From Winogradskya humida (GTDB lineage Bacteria; Actinomycetota; Actinomycetes; Mycobacteriales; Micromonosporaceae), in NCBI RefSeq assembly GCF_016862215.1, contig NZ_BOMN01000031.1, positions 1 to 64,000 on the forward strand: DNA of 64,000 nt, written 5' to 3'. Shown here in pieces: positions 28,358 to 36,380 of this stretch. The position numbers were made by a program, and so were the translations under genes. The notes beneath the pieces are model-generated. The model ran no database searches, had not been told where the DNA came from, and saw nothing but the letters and a program-made list of their open reading frames with translations. The number at the start of each line of letters is the position of its first letter. The first letter of the stretch is position 1.

Positions 28358-29527
28358 ATGGACGTCGGATTGAAGCGCGAGCTCGAGGCCAAGGTCTATG
28401 CCGGCGAGCGGCTGACCCGCGAGGACGGCATCGCCCTCTACGACTCCGACGATCTCGCCTGGCTGGGGCGCCTCGCGCACCACAAGCGCACCGAGATGAA
28501 CGGCGACCGGGTGATGTTCAACGTCAACCGGCACCTCAACCTCACCAACGTCTGCTCCGCCAGCTGCGCATACTGCTCGTTCCAGCGCAAGCCGGGCGAA
28601 AAGGACGCGTACACGATGCGCATCGACGAGGCCGTCCGCAAGGCCAAGGAGATGGAGGACGAGCAGCTCACCGAGCTGCACATCGTCAATGGCCTGCACC
28701 CGACGCTGCCCTGGCGCTACTACCCCAAGGTGCTGCGCGAGCTGAAGGCGGCGCTGCCGAACGTCAAGCTCAAGTGCTTCACCGCGACCGAGGTGCAGTG
28801 GTTCGAGAAGATCAGCGGCCTGGGGGCCAGCGAGATCCTCGACGAGCTGATGGACGCGGGCATGGAGTCGCTGACCGGTGGTGGCGCCGAGATCTTCGAC
28901 TGGGAGGTCCGTCAGCACATCGTCGACCACAACACCCACTGGGAAGACTGGTCGCGGATCCACCGGCTCGCCCACGAGAAGGGCATGAAGACCCCCTCGA
29001 CGATGCTCTACGGCCACATCGAGGAGCCGCGGCACCGGGTCGACCACGTCATGCGCCTGCGCGAGCTGCAGGACGAGACGGGCGGCTTCGCGGTCTTCAT
29101 CCCGCTGCGCTACCAGCACGACTTCGTCGACTCCGCGGACGGCAAGATCCGTAACCGCATCCAGGCGCAGACCACGATGGCGGCCCCGGCCGAGTCGCTG
29201 AAGACGTTCGCGGTCTCCCGGCTGATGTTCGACAACGTCCCGCACGTCAAATGCTTCTGGGTCATGCACGGCCTGTCGGTCGCCCAGCTCTCGCTCAACT
29301 TCGGCGTCGACGACCTGGACGGCTCGGTCGTGGAATACAAGATCACCCACGACGCCGACTCCTACGGCACCCCCAACACGATGCACCGCAGCGACCTGCT
29401 CGACCTGATCTGGGACGCCGGCTACCAACCGGTGGAGCGCAACACCCGCTACGAGATCGTCCGGGAGTACGACAAGCCGATCTCCCTCGCCGAGCGCCGC
29501 AGCGAACCCCAGCAGGTCTGGGCCTGA
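28358..29527 (+). CDS. mqnE: aminofutalosine synthase MqnE
   Basis: This 389-residue radical SAM enzyme adds the enolpyruvyl product of MqnA to adenosine, giving aminodeoxyfutalosine in menaquinone synthesis. The cluster cysteines are Cys66, Cys70 and Cys73 (CSASCAYC), followed by FQRKPGEKDAY; the GGGAEIFD and NRIQAQTTMAAPAESLKTFAVSRL segments are typical of MqnE and separate it from MqnC. MqnE works after MqnA (38.6 kb) and before MqnB/MqnD, which are not in the window; MqnC is at 49.7 kb. A hairpin and a tandem repeat follow its stop. Confidence 0.95.
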   Translation: MDVGLKRELEAKVYAGERLTREDGIALYDSDDLAWLGRLAHHKRTEMNGDRVMFNVNRHLNLTNVCSASCAYCSFQRKPGEKDAYTMRIDEAVRKAKEMEDEQLTELHIVNGLHPTLPWRYYPKVLRELKAALPNVKLKCFTATEVQWFEKISGLGASEILDELMDAGMESLTGGGAEIFDWEVRQHIVDHNTHWEDWSRIHRLAHEKGMKTPSTMLYGHIEEPRHRVDHVMRLRELQDETGGFAVFIPLRYQHDFVDSADGKIRNRIQAQTTMAAPAESLKTFAVSRLMFDNVPHVKCFWVMHGLSVAQLSLNFGVDDLDGSVVEYKITHDADSYGTPNTMHRSDLLDLIWDAGYQPVERNTRYEIVREYDKPISLAERRSEPQQVWA

Positions 29528-29540
29528 CGCGGAAGCAACA

Positions 29541-29573
29541 CTGGCGCTGCCACTCGCGACATGGTGGCGCCAG
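29541..29573 (+). terminator. hairpin after mqnE
   Basis: CTGGCGC (29541-29547) pairs with GCGCCAG (29567-29573), with further partial pairing (GCCAC/GTGGC) inside. It lies 14 bp past the mqnE stop and lacks a T-run. Confidence 0.4.
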
Positions 29574-29574
29574 G

Positions 29575-29682
29575 GCTCGCGTCGCGATGGACTTCGGGCC
29601 GGTTCGCGTCGCGATGGACTTCGGGCCGGTTCGCGTCGCGATGGACTTCGGGCCGGCTCGTGCCGCGATGGACTTCGGGCCG
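29575..29682. repeat. four tandem copies of a 27-bp unit
   Basis: Four head-to-tail 27-bp units (starting at 29575, 29602, 29629, 29656), each containing CGCGATGGACTTCGGGCCG, differ at only a few positions. The length is a multiple of three, so frames stay open on both strands, but no gene start or family supports coding. It begins 2 bp after the mqnE hairpin. Confidence 0.9.
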
Positions 29683-29740
29683 GCTGGCGCTGGGCAGGGG
29701 CTGACGGGGCTGGTGGGGGGCGGCGTACCCTTTGGGGGTC

Positions 29741-30169
29741 ATGGCCGAGACTGAGAGTGCGCGTCGACCGCGCCGGGATGCGGATGGTCGGTTGGCGTCC
29801 GTTCAGGATCTGCTCGGGGTTGCGCTGGCCGGGCTGGTGTCGGGTCTGGTCATTCTGTTGATCTTCGAGGGCGCGATGTCGCTGGTGCGGGCGTCCGAGT
29901 TCGGGGATGCCAGCGGGTGGATCGCGATCGTGCTGCCCGTGTGGCTGTTCACCGAGGAGTTCCGGGCGGCGGGGTTCGGGGCTTACCGGATCATTGTCGC
30001 GGTGCTCGCGGCAGGGTTCGGGGTTGCGGTCGGGATGACGCTGGCCGGGCTTACGGCGCCGATTTTTCCCAACCTTGTCAGCGGGGGCGTCGGGGCGCTC
30101 GGGCTGACGGTTGTCTACTGCGTGGTCTGGTTCTACGGCCTGCGGTGGTTGAGCCACCGTGTGGGCTGA
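29741..30169 (+). CDS. small integral membrane protein of unknown function
   Basis: The 142-residue product has a charged N-terminus (SARRPRRDADGR), then about four hydrophobic segments (residues roughly 25-48, 58-75, 80-105, 112-135). No family is recognised with confidence. ATG at 29741 follows GGGGG; a TTG nine bases earlier is the alternative. It lies directly before the DUF4229-type gene (12 bp gap) and after mqnE, so a link to membrane quinone metabolism is possible but unproven. Confidence 0.7.
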   Translation: MAETESARRPRRDADGRLASVQDLLGVALAGLVSGLVILLIFEGAMSLVRASEFGDASGWIAIVLPVWLFTEEFRAAGFGAYRIIVAVLAAGFGVAVGMTLAGLTAPIFPNLVSGGVGALGLTVVYCVVWFYGLRWLSHRVG

Positions 30170-30181
30170 CAGGAGTTCGTG

Positions 30182-30565
30182 ATGAGTCCCGCCGTCAAGT
30201 ACACGCTCGGCCGCCTCGGCCTGTTCGTCGTGGTGTTCGGGCTACTTACGCCGGTGCCGCTGAATTTCCTGGTAAAGGCGATGATCGCGTTGCTCGCGTC
30301 TGCCGCTTTTTCGTACTTTCTGCTCGCCAAGTGGCGCAACGAGATGGCCGAGCAGCTCGGCACGGTCGCGGAGCGGCGCACGGCGGAGAAGGAACGTCTG
30401 CGGGCCGCGCTCGCCGGTGATGAAGCCGCCGCAGCCGCAGGCGACCGCGCTGCCGAGCCGGCGCCAACGGCCGACAAAAACGACAAACTTGAAGCCACGC
30501 CGACCAATAGAGCCGAAGCCGCGCCGGCCGGCAACAACGAAGCCACGCCCGGCAGTAAAAGCTGA
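30182..30565 (+). CDS. DUF4229-type small membrane protein
   Basis: This 127-residue protein begins MSPAVKYTLGRLGLFVVV and has two membrane helices followed by LLAKWRNEMAEQL, the layout of the actinobacterial DUF4229 family, with an added Ala/Glu/Pro-rich tail of about 60 residues. Family members are frequently found beside menaquinone genes (from memory), consistent with mqnE just upstream. ATG at 30182 follows CAGGAG; a GTG directly before it is possible. The last codons and stop lie in a 61-bp tandem duplication. Confidence 0.78.
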   Translation: MSPAVKYTLGRLGLFVVVFGLLTPVPLNFLVKAMIALLASAAFSYFLLAKWRNEMAEQLGTVAERRTAEKERLRAALAGDEAAAAAGDRAAEPAPTADKNDKLEATPTNRAEAAPAGNNEATPGSKS

Positions 30566-30655
30566 GCGGCTGACGCCGAGCCCCACAACCTGAGCAGCGG
30601 ACGCCACGCCCGGCAGTAAAAGCCGAGCGGTCGACGCCGAGCCGCACAGCCTGAG
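30543..30655. repeat. 61-bp tandem duplication over the stop codon of the DUF4229-type gene
   Basis: A block starting CCACGCCCGGCAGTAAAAGC at 30543 recurs at 30604 with a few substitutions over about 52 bp. The first copy holds the final codons and TGA stop; in the second the TGA is CGA. Confidence 0.8.
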
Positions 30656-30707
30656 CCGTGCGACCTGAGCTGGGCCGTGGGGGCATCACGCCGGGGTATG
30701 GGGCAGA

Positions 30708-30737
30708 TTGACATATTGGCAAGCGTCGATGCGTGAT
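30708..30737 (+). promoter_or_regulatory. candidate promoter of the carboxypeptidase gene
   Basis: A consensus TTGACA (30708-30713) is followed after 18 bp by CGTGAT (30732-30737). Transcription would start about 40 bp before the GTG at 30787, leaving room for the GGAGG ribosome site. The -10 match is only moderate. Confidence 0.4.
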
Positions 30738-30786
30738 GGTGTGGTGACGGGGATGGAACTCCTCTGACACCCCCCGGAGGTCGTTC

Positions 30787-32085
30787 GTGAGACGACGACG
30801 CGTCACCGGTCTGGTTGCCGCCGCTACAGCCGGTCTGGCCCTGATCGCAGCATCCACGACCCAGCCCGCAGCCGCCGAGCCGACCCCGGGCGCGGGTACG
30901 AGCGCAGCGGCGGGCAGCTCAGCAGCGTACGAAATCTATGATGTCCGGACGCTCGACCAGCGCAACCTGATCGCCGGCACCGGTGTTTCGATCGACGGCA
31001 TTGAACACGCAGTGGTCGAGGTAACCGCCACGCTCAGTGAGGTCCGGACGTTGCGGGCGCTCGGCTTCACCGTGCAGAAGGTGGATGACGTTTCCATCCT
31101 GGACTTCCCGAGCCGGGATGCGGCGTACCACAACTACGCGGAGATGATCGCCGACGTCAACTCGGTGGTGGCGCAGTATCCGGGTATTGCCAGCAAGCGC
31201 GTGCTGGGTAAGACGTACGAGGGCCGGGACATCGTGGCCGTGAAGATCTCGGACAACGTCGGGACGGATGAGAGCGAGCCCGAGGTCCTCTACGACGCGA
31301 ATCATCATGCGCGTGAGCATTTGACGGTGGAGATGGCCCTCTACCTGCTGAAGCTCTACACGGGCAGCTACGCGAGCGACAGCCGGGTCAAGAGCGTCGT
31401 GGACAGTCGCGAGATCTGGATCATTCCGTCGGTCAACCCGGACGGTGCGGAGTACGACATCGCGACGGGCAGTTACCGGTCGTGGCGTAAGAATCGCCAG
31501 CCCAACAGCGGTTCGTCGTACGTGGGGACCGACCTGAACCGCAACTACGGCTACAACTGGGGCTGCTGCGGGGGTTCCTCGGGCAGCACGTCGTCGGAGA
31601 CCTACCGCGGCACGGCTGCGTTCTCCGCGCCGGAGACCAAGGTGGTGCGCGACTTCGTGCTCAGCCGGGTCGTGGGCGGCGTCCAGCAGATCAAGGCGGC
31701 GATGGACTTCCACACGTACTCAGAGCTGGTCCTTTGGCCTTTCGGGTATACCAATTCCCCCACCGGGACCGGCATGACGGCCGATCAGAACAACACGTTC
31801 GCGACGCTGGGCCGGCAGATGGCGGCGACGAACAACTACACGCCGGAGCAGTCCAGCGCTCTCTACATCACCGACGGTGATCTGCTCGACTACCTCTGGG
31901 GTACGCACAAGATCTTCGCCTACACCTTCGAGATGTACCCGACCAGTTCGTCGGGCGGCGGCTTCTATCCGCCGGGCAGCGTGATCACCCGGGAGACGAC
32001 CCGCAACAAAGAGGCCGCACTGCTGCTGGCAGAAACGGCTGACTGCCCCTACAAGGTGATCGGGAAGCAGTCGCAGTACTGCTGA
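30787..32085 (+). CDS. secreted M14 zinc carboxypeptidase
   Basis: This 432-residue exported enzyme has a signal peptide ([29 protein letters not shown]), a propeptide-like region to about residue 112 and an M14 domain. Zinc ligands are His174 and Glu177 (HHAREH) and His309 (DFHTYSE); the catalytic glutamate is Glu382 in YTFEMYP; SVNPDG and [11 protein letters not shown] are also standard. It resembles carboxypeptidase T-type enzymes of actinomycetes that trim C-terminal residues from extracellular peptides. GTG at 30787 follows GGAGG at 6 nt. The stop lies in a 23-bp tandem duplication. Confidence 0.94.
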   Translation: MRRRRVTGLVAAATAGLALIAASTTQPAAAEPTPGAGTSAAAGSSAAYEIYDVRTLDQRNLIAGTGVSIDGIEHAVVEVTATLSEVRTLRALGFTVQKVDDVSILDFPSRDAAYHNYAEMIADVNSVVAQYPGIASKRVLGKTYEGRDIVAVKISDNVGTDESEPEVLYDANHHAREHLTVEMALYLLKLYTGSYASDSRVKSVVDSREIWIIPSVNPDGAEYDIATGSYRSWRKNRQPNSGSSYVGTDLNRNYGYNWGCCGGSSGSTSSETYRGTAAFSAPETKVVRDFVLSRVVGGVQQIKAAMDFHTYSELVLWPFGYTNSPTGTGMTADQNNTFATLGRQMAATNNYTPEQSSALYITDGDLLDYLWGTHKIFAYTFEMYPTSSSGGGFYPPGSVITRETTRNKEAALLLAETADCPYKVIGKQSQYC

Positions 32086-32121
32086 CAGGTTGCACGCGGT
32101 ACTGCTGACAGGTTGCACGCG
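32076..32121. repeat. 23-bp perfect tandem duplication over the carboxypeptidase stop
   Basis: GTACTGCTGACAGGTTGCAC plus CGCG (23-base unit ending GCACGCG) occurs at 32076-32098 and again, identically, at 32099-32121. The first copy contains the last two sense codons and TGA of the carboxypeptidase gene. Confidence 0.9.
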
Positions 32122-32126
32122 AGTGG

Positions 32127-32160
32127 CTACCTGTCGTAGCTTCAGGGCTATGACAGGTAG
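32127..32160. promoter_or_regulatory. TetR-type operator / long inverted repeat
   Basis: CTACCTGTCGTAGC (32127-32140) and GCTATGACAGGTAG (32147-32160) are 14-bp arms with one mismatch around a 6-nt centre, ending 8 bp before the GTG of the TetR gene. The placement suggests autorepression. Confidence 0.65.
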
Positions 32161-32168
32161 TCACCGCC

Positions 32169-32735
32169 GTGCCTAAGGCCGGCCTGAACCGCGACGCCGT
32201 GGTGGACCTGGCGCTCGCCCTGGTCGACGAGAAAGGGCTCGACGCGCTCAGCCTCGCAGCGGTCGCGGAACGCGCGGGAGTCGCCTCGCCGTCGCTGTAC
32301 AAGCATGTGGGCAGCCTCGCGGTGCTACGCGACCTGATGTCGACTCGGATCATGCGCAGGATGACGCACGCGGCAAGCGCCGCAGCCCTCGGTCTCAGCC
32401 GGGACGACGCCGTCGCCGCCCTGATGCGCGAATACCGCGCCTTCGTCCTGGCACACCCCGGCTGGTACGCGCTTCTGCCCCTGGACCCGCTGCACACTCC
32501 CGCGGAATCGGCGGAAGTGGCCGAGGCGGCCATGGAATTCCTGCAGGTCTTCATCTCCGTACTGCGCGGCTACGGGCTCGACGAATCCCAGTCCATCCAT
32601 GCGATGCGGCGACTCCGGGCTGCGGTGCACGGCTTTGCCGCCCTGCAATCGGGCGGCGGCTTCGGCATGGCCGAGAACATCGACACCAGTTACGACCAGC
32701 TCATCGACATGGTCATAGCGAGCCTGCCGAGATAG
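32169..32735 (+). CDS. TetR-family regulator (WHG/TetR_C_33-like)
   Basis: This 188-residue protein has an N-terminal helix-turn-helix (LSLAAVAERAGVASPSLYKHVGS) and a C-terminal domain with the HPGWYALLPL and AAVHGFAALQSGGGFG segments seen in TetR proteins with a WHG domain. GTG at 32169 begins 8 bp after a long inverted repeat that is probably its own operator. The neighbouring convergent VOC gene may or may not be a target; no divergent partner gene is present. Confidence 0.9.
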   Translation: MPKAGLNRDAVVDLALALVDEKGLDALSLAAVAERAGVASPSLYKHVGSLAVLRDLMSTRIMRRMTHAASAAALGLSRDDAVAALMREYRAFVLAHPGWYALLPLDPLHTPAESAEVAEAAMEFLQVFISVLRGYGLDESQSIHAMRRLRAAVHGFAALQSGGGFGMAENIDTSYDQLIDMVIASLPR

Positions 32736-32740
32736 GGGCC

Positions 32741-33490
32741 TCAGCCCGCCTGGAGGATCGAGAACATGCCGCCCTGCGGGTCCTGGATCATCGAGTAGCG
32801 CCCGATGGGCAGGTCCACGGGCGGTGTGACGAGACGCCCACCCAGCGACTGGGCGTAGCCCGCGGAGTCGTCGCAGTCGATGACCGCGAACGAGATCATC
32901 CAGTGTGGCGGAAGGTCGTGCGGCCACGCGTGGTCCATCGGCTGCAGGCCGGCGATTGTCTGGCCGCGGTGCTCCCACACGATGTAGTCGCCGGCGTTGC
33001 TCTCGCGGGCGACCCAGCCGAAGACCTCGCCGTAGAAAGCGGCCGAGCCCTCGACGTCCCGGGTGATCAGTTCGTTCCAGGTCAGGGCGCCCGGGAGGTC
33101 GAAGACGTCGGCGCCCTTCATGGTGCCGGACTGCCACACGCTGAACGGTGCCCCGGACTGGTCGAGGAACGCCGCCATCCTGCCCTGGTACATCACGTCG
33201 AACGGTGGCACCAGCACCTTGCCGCCGGCCGCCTCGACCCGCAGCGCGACCGAGTCGGCGTCGTCCGTGGCTATGTACGTGCTCCACGCCGTCTGCTGTC
33301 CCTCACCGAACAGCGGCCCGGCCCCCGCGGTGGCCCGCCCGTCGAGGTAGAACGTCGTGTAGCCGCCGTACTCCTCGCCGGAGATCTCGGCCTCCCAGCC
33401 GAACAGCTGCGTGTAGAACCGGATCGCGTCGCCGAGGTCGGAGGTGCCCAGATCCACCCAGTTCGGGACCCCGGGCATCGGTTCGGTCAT
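32741..33490 (-). CDS. VOC-family protein with two glyoxalase-like domains
   Basis: This 249-residue protein contains two tandem vicinal-oxygen-chelate domains (about residues 7-120 and 133-248). The repeated pattern is clear: FYTQLFGWEAEI and FYGEVFGWVARE at matching positions, and each half ends in a beta strand with a possible metal-site residue. Such proteins include glyoxalases, dioxygenases and drug-binding proteins; the ligand is unknown. The ATG at 33490 follows AAGGAGCGAGG. It ends five bases from the convergent TetR gene. Confidence 0.88.
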   Translation of the reverse strand: MTEPMPGVPNWVDLGTSDLGDAIRFYTQLFGWEAEISGEEYGGYTTFYLDGRATAGAGPLFGEGQQTAWSTYIATDDADSVALRVEAAGGKVLVPPFDVMYQGRMAAFLDQSGAPFSVWQSGTMKGADVFDLPGALTWNELITRDVEGSAAFYGEVFGWVARESNAGDYIVWEHRGQTIAGLQPMDHAWPHDLPPHWMISFAVIDCDDSAGYAQSLGGRLVTPPVDLPIGRYSMIQDPQGGMFSILQAG

Positions 33491-33625
33491 GACCTCGCTC
33501 CTTCAGGCATACGGGGCTCCTCCCGGCATGCGGGGGTGAACGGGTAGATCGTCGCACCACGATGCGAGCCCGAGGGCGGCTCAGTCGGAAGTTAAACCGA
33601 ACCGCCGATTCGTACACCCCAAGCC

Positions 33626-33640
33626 TAAGATCATTCCCTG
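33626..33640 (+). promoter_or_regulatory. candidate -10 element for a leaderless GNAT transcript
   Basis: TAAGAT (33626-33631) lies 8 nt before the GTG at 33640, and there is no ribosome site between. The -35 region is not convincing. Confidence 0.3.
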
Positions 33641-34062
33641 TGCGGGATCTGACGCTACGACCAGCCGAAATGGGCGAGTTGCCCGCCGTCCTGAGGTTCT
33701 GGCTGGCGGCTGCCGAGAACGACAGCCGCCCGCCCGACACCCCGGCGGCGCTTGCGGCGATCCACCAGCGTGACCCGGAAGCGCTGATCCTGGCGGTCGA
33801 CGGCGGGGAGATCGTCGGGACGGTCATCGCGGGCTGGGACGGCTGGCGCTGCCACCTCTACCGGCTCGCCGTGGACCCGTCGCGCCGCCGGGCGGGCATC
33901 GGCCGCGCGCTCATCAACGCGGCCGAGCAGCGCTTCCGTGACCTGGGCGGCAGCCGCGCCGACGCCATGGTCCTCGACGACAACGCGGCCGCCCACGGCA
34001 TCTGGGCCGCCAACGGCTACCACCAGCAGCCGGAATGGTCCCGCTGGGTGAAGAAGCTCTAG
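33640..34062 (+). CDS. GNAT-family N-acetyltransferase
   Basis: This 140-residue GNAT fold has the acetyl-CoA pyrophosphate-binding motif RRRAGIGRALI (about residues 84-94) after LYRLAVDP, and the C-terminal AAAHGIWAANGYHQ strand. The acceptor substrate is unknown. GTG at 33640 gives the family start VRDLTLRPAEM; an upstream extension of the frame is basic and non-conserved. Its TAG stop forms a shared CTAG with the stop of the convergent HelR-like gene. Confidence 0.88.
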   Translation: MRDLTLRPAEMGELPAVLRFWLAAAENDSRPPDTPAALAAIHQRDPEALILAVDGGEIVGTVIAGWDGWRCHLYRLAVDPSRRRAGIGRALINAAEQRFRDLGGSRADAMVLDDNAAAHGIWAANGYHQQPEWSRWVKKL

Positions 34063-36077
34063 AGAGGCGACGGCAGGGGTTCGGCGTGGATCACGGAAAG
34101 CCCCGACACCGCACGGGTCAGGACCACGTAGAGCCGGTGCAGCCCGCGTGGCTCGGCCGCCACGATCTCGGCCGGCTCCACGACGACCACATGGTCGTAC
34201 TCGAGGCCCTTCACGATGGTGGCGGGCACCACCGTGACGCGTGCCTCAGAGTCGACATCCTCGGGGGTCGCGGCTTCCAGCCCGGCGGCTCGCAGATGCG
34301 CGCGCACCCGCTCCACCGAAGCGTCGGCGGCGATGACGGCGACGGAACCCTCGTGCTCCAGCGCCGCGGTCACCTCGACCAGCATCGCGGCGTCAACCTC
34401 GGCTGCGTCGTGCACGGCCACCATCGCCAGGTCACCGTCCCGGCGCAGGGAAACGGCCTCCGGCACGTCAACCCCGAGCGCCGGCAACAGCTTGTTCGCC
34501 AAGGCCACCACCACGTCGGGCACTCGGAAACCGACCGTCAACGGCACCACCGCAGCCCCCGCCTTACCCAGGTGCTCCAACGTGTCCTGCCACCGCGCGG
34601 CAGCCCACGGCGCGGTCCCCTGCGCGAGATCCCCAAGCAGCGTGATCGAACCGTGCTCGCTGCGCCGGGCGATCGCCCTGGCCTGCATCGGTGACAGGTC
34701 CTGCGCCTCGTCGACGACTACATGCCCGAAGCTCGACTCCCGCTCCAGCAGCCCGGCGGCCTCGTCCAGCAACAGCAGGTCGGCGGCGCTGAACCGGGCC
34801 GACTTCGCGGTCTTCGGCACCTTCGCCCACACCAGCGTGGCCTGCTCCTCGGCGGTCAGGATGCCCTCGGCGGAGGCCGCCAGCAGGTCGGCGTTCGTGA
34901 GCAGATCGACCACCAGCGCCTCGGGGGTCACCGCGGGCCAGGCGGCGTCGAGGAATTCGCGTACGGCCGCGATCTTCGCCATTTTCTTCAGCCACGTCTC
35001 GTTTGGCGAGTTGCCGGTGCGGTACTCCGACTGCCGTTGCAACAGGGCGACCACGCGCGCCCGCACCCGATCCCGGCCCACCGCATACGGCAGGTCCTCC
35101 CGGCGGGCCTCGTCGACAATCCGGCGCAACGGCTCGGTGTCGATGCGCCACCGGTAGGAACCGTCCGAAACCATGATCGGCACGGTCGGCTTGGCCAGCC
35201 GCCCCCACAGGGCCCGATGCAACACCGCGGCCATCCGAGGATCGTGTTTCAGCAGGACGGCCGCCTCACTGTCCAACCCTTTGACGGGTACGCGGGAAAT
35301 GAGCCCGTCCACCGTGGACTGCTTGACTTCCACCTCGCCAAGGGCAGGAAGAACCGCCGAAATGTACGACAGGAACGCGGTGTTCGGCCCGATGATGAGG
35401 ACTCCTGTGCGACGGAGTCGTTCGCGGTGGGCGTACAGAAGGAATGCGGCCCTGTGCAGACCCACCGCGGTCTTGCCGGTCCCGGGCGCGCCCTGCACGC
35501 AGATGGACGTCTCCAGATCGGCCCGGACCAGCTCGTCCTGCTCGGGCTGGATCGTCGCCACGATGTCTCGCATCGGCCCGACCCTGGGCCGCTCGATCTC
35601 CGCCGTCAGAATGCGGCTGCTCGTGCCGAGCTCCTCACCGCGGTCCAGGTGCTCATCCTCGAAGCTGGTCAGCTCGCCCTTCACAAAGCCGAACCGGCGC
35701 CGGACCGCGACACCCTGCGGATCCTTCACGCTGGCCTGGTAGAACGACTGCGACAGCGGCGCCCGCCAGTCGAGAACCATCGGCTCCCCGGCATCATCGG
35801 TCACATGCCGGCGCCCGATGTGGTACGCCGTCTCCGCAACATCAAGCTTGCCGAAGAACAACGGCGTCGTCGGATCATCGGCCAGATCCGCGACCCGCCG
35901 CATCAGAGCCCGCCCCAGCGTCTCCGCGGCGAACGGGTCCCCGGCGACATCGGAGGCGGAGGAGAACAGCGACTCGGCACGCCCGCGCATACGCCCCAGC
36001 GCGGCACGGGAGTCGACGAGATGACGGCGTTCGGCGGCTAAATCATCATCGAGATCGGTATGGGCAGGCAGCGTCAT
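34059..36077 (-). CDS. helR: HelR/HelD-like RNA-polymerase-recycling ATPase
   Basis: This 672-residue UvrD/PcrA-like superfamily 1 protein has Walker A GAPGTGKT near residue 197, VVDEAQDLSPMQ (Walker B), a GFRVP motif and the C-terminal HRLYVVLTRAVSGLSVIH motif VI. The long N-terminal coiled coil (about 1-90) and overall size match HelD/HelR proteins, which pull stalled RNA polymerase off DNA; in Streptomyces HelR also confers rifamycin tolerance. A rifamycin-associated inverted repeat was looked for upstream but not recognised, so the resistance role is open. Starts at ATG 36077. Confidence 0.85.
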   Translation of the reverse strand: MTLPAHTDLDDDLAAERRHLVDSRAALGRMRGRAESLFSSASDVAGDPFAAETLGRALMRRVADLADDPTTPLFFGKLDVAETAYHIGRRHVTDDAGEPMVLDWRAPLSQSFYQASVKDPQGVAVRRRFGFVKGELTSFEDEHLDRGEELGTSSRILTAEIERPRVGPMRDIVATIQPEQDELVRADLETSICVQGAPGTGKTAVGLHRAAFLLYAHRERLRRTGVLIIGPNTAFLSYISAVLPALGEVEVKQSTVDGLISRVPVKGLDSEAAVLLKHDPRMAAVLHRALWGRLAKPTVPIMVSDGSYRWRIDTEPLRRIVDEARREDLPYAVGRDRVRARVVALLQRQSEYRTGNSPNETWLKKMAKIAAVREFLDAAWPAVTPEALVVDLLTNADLLAASAEGILTAEEQATLVWAKVPKTAKSARFSAADLLLLDEAAGLLERESSFGHVVVDEAQDLSPMQARAIARRSEHGSITLLGDLAQGTAPWAAARWQDTLEHLGKAGAAVVPLTVGFRVPDVVVALANKLLPALGVDVPEAVSLRRDGDLAMVAVHDAAEVDAAMLVEVTAALEHEGSVAVIAADASVERVRAHLRAAGLEAATPEDVDSEARVTVVPATIVKGLEYDHVVVVEPAEIVAAEPRGLHRLYVVLTRAVSGLSVIHAEPLPSPL

Positions 36078-36272
36078 CCGAGGAACCTTTCGGCATCGGT
36101 ATCTGATGGTTCAGCTGACCTGGGCCGCCCGGCGCTCCGTCAAGGTGCGGTGTCGGCAGTGCCCGGTTACGAGAAAGCGCGCGTTCCCCGCGGGCGAGCC
36201 CACCAGCCTACGCCGCCCACACCCTCCCCAGCGATCCATTTACCTTCCCTTGCTCCGCGACAACCCTTCGTG

Positions 36273-36288
36273 TTAAGAATATTATTAA
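36273..36288 (+). promoter_or_regulatory. AT-rich palindrome upstream of the XRE gene
   Basis: TTAAGAATATTATTAA (36273-36288) is a near-perfect palindrome (one mismatched pair) almost free of G and C in a region of about 70% GC. It overlaps plausible -10 hexamers (TATTAT). It probably combines promoter and operator for the XRE regulator downstream. Confidence 0.5.
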
Positions 36289-36305
36289 GTGAGGGGGCGC
36301 CCGCG

Positions 36306-36380
36306 TTGGAGATCTTTCTGAACGAGCTCTATGAGTCCGACTTGGCTGAGCGCGAATCACTGGACGGAGGTCAGCGATGA
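36306..36380 (+). CDS. 24-codon leader ORF or toxin remnant before the XRE gene
   Basis: A frame starting with TTG at 36306, 8 nt after GAGGGGG, encodes about 24 residues (EIFLNELYESDLAERE...) and ends in a TGA overlapping the next ATG. It sits where a RelE/HigB-type toxin gene would be expected, but shows no toxin signature. It may be a coupling leader peptide or the remnant of a lost toxin. Confidence 0.3.
   Translation: MEIFLNELYESDLAERESLDGGQR

Noticed and set aside
28235..30157. 640-residue minus-strand frame opposite mqnE
   Set aside because: It is antisense to a clearly conserved radical SAM gene and has a random high-GC composition without any family motif.
36078..36272. Rifamycin-associated element upstream of the HelR-like gene
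   Set aside because: No GGGGCTTGC-type inverted repeat is visible.
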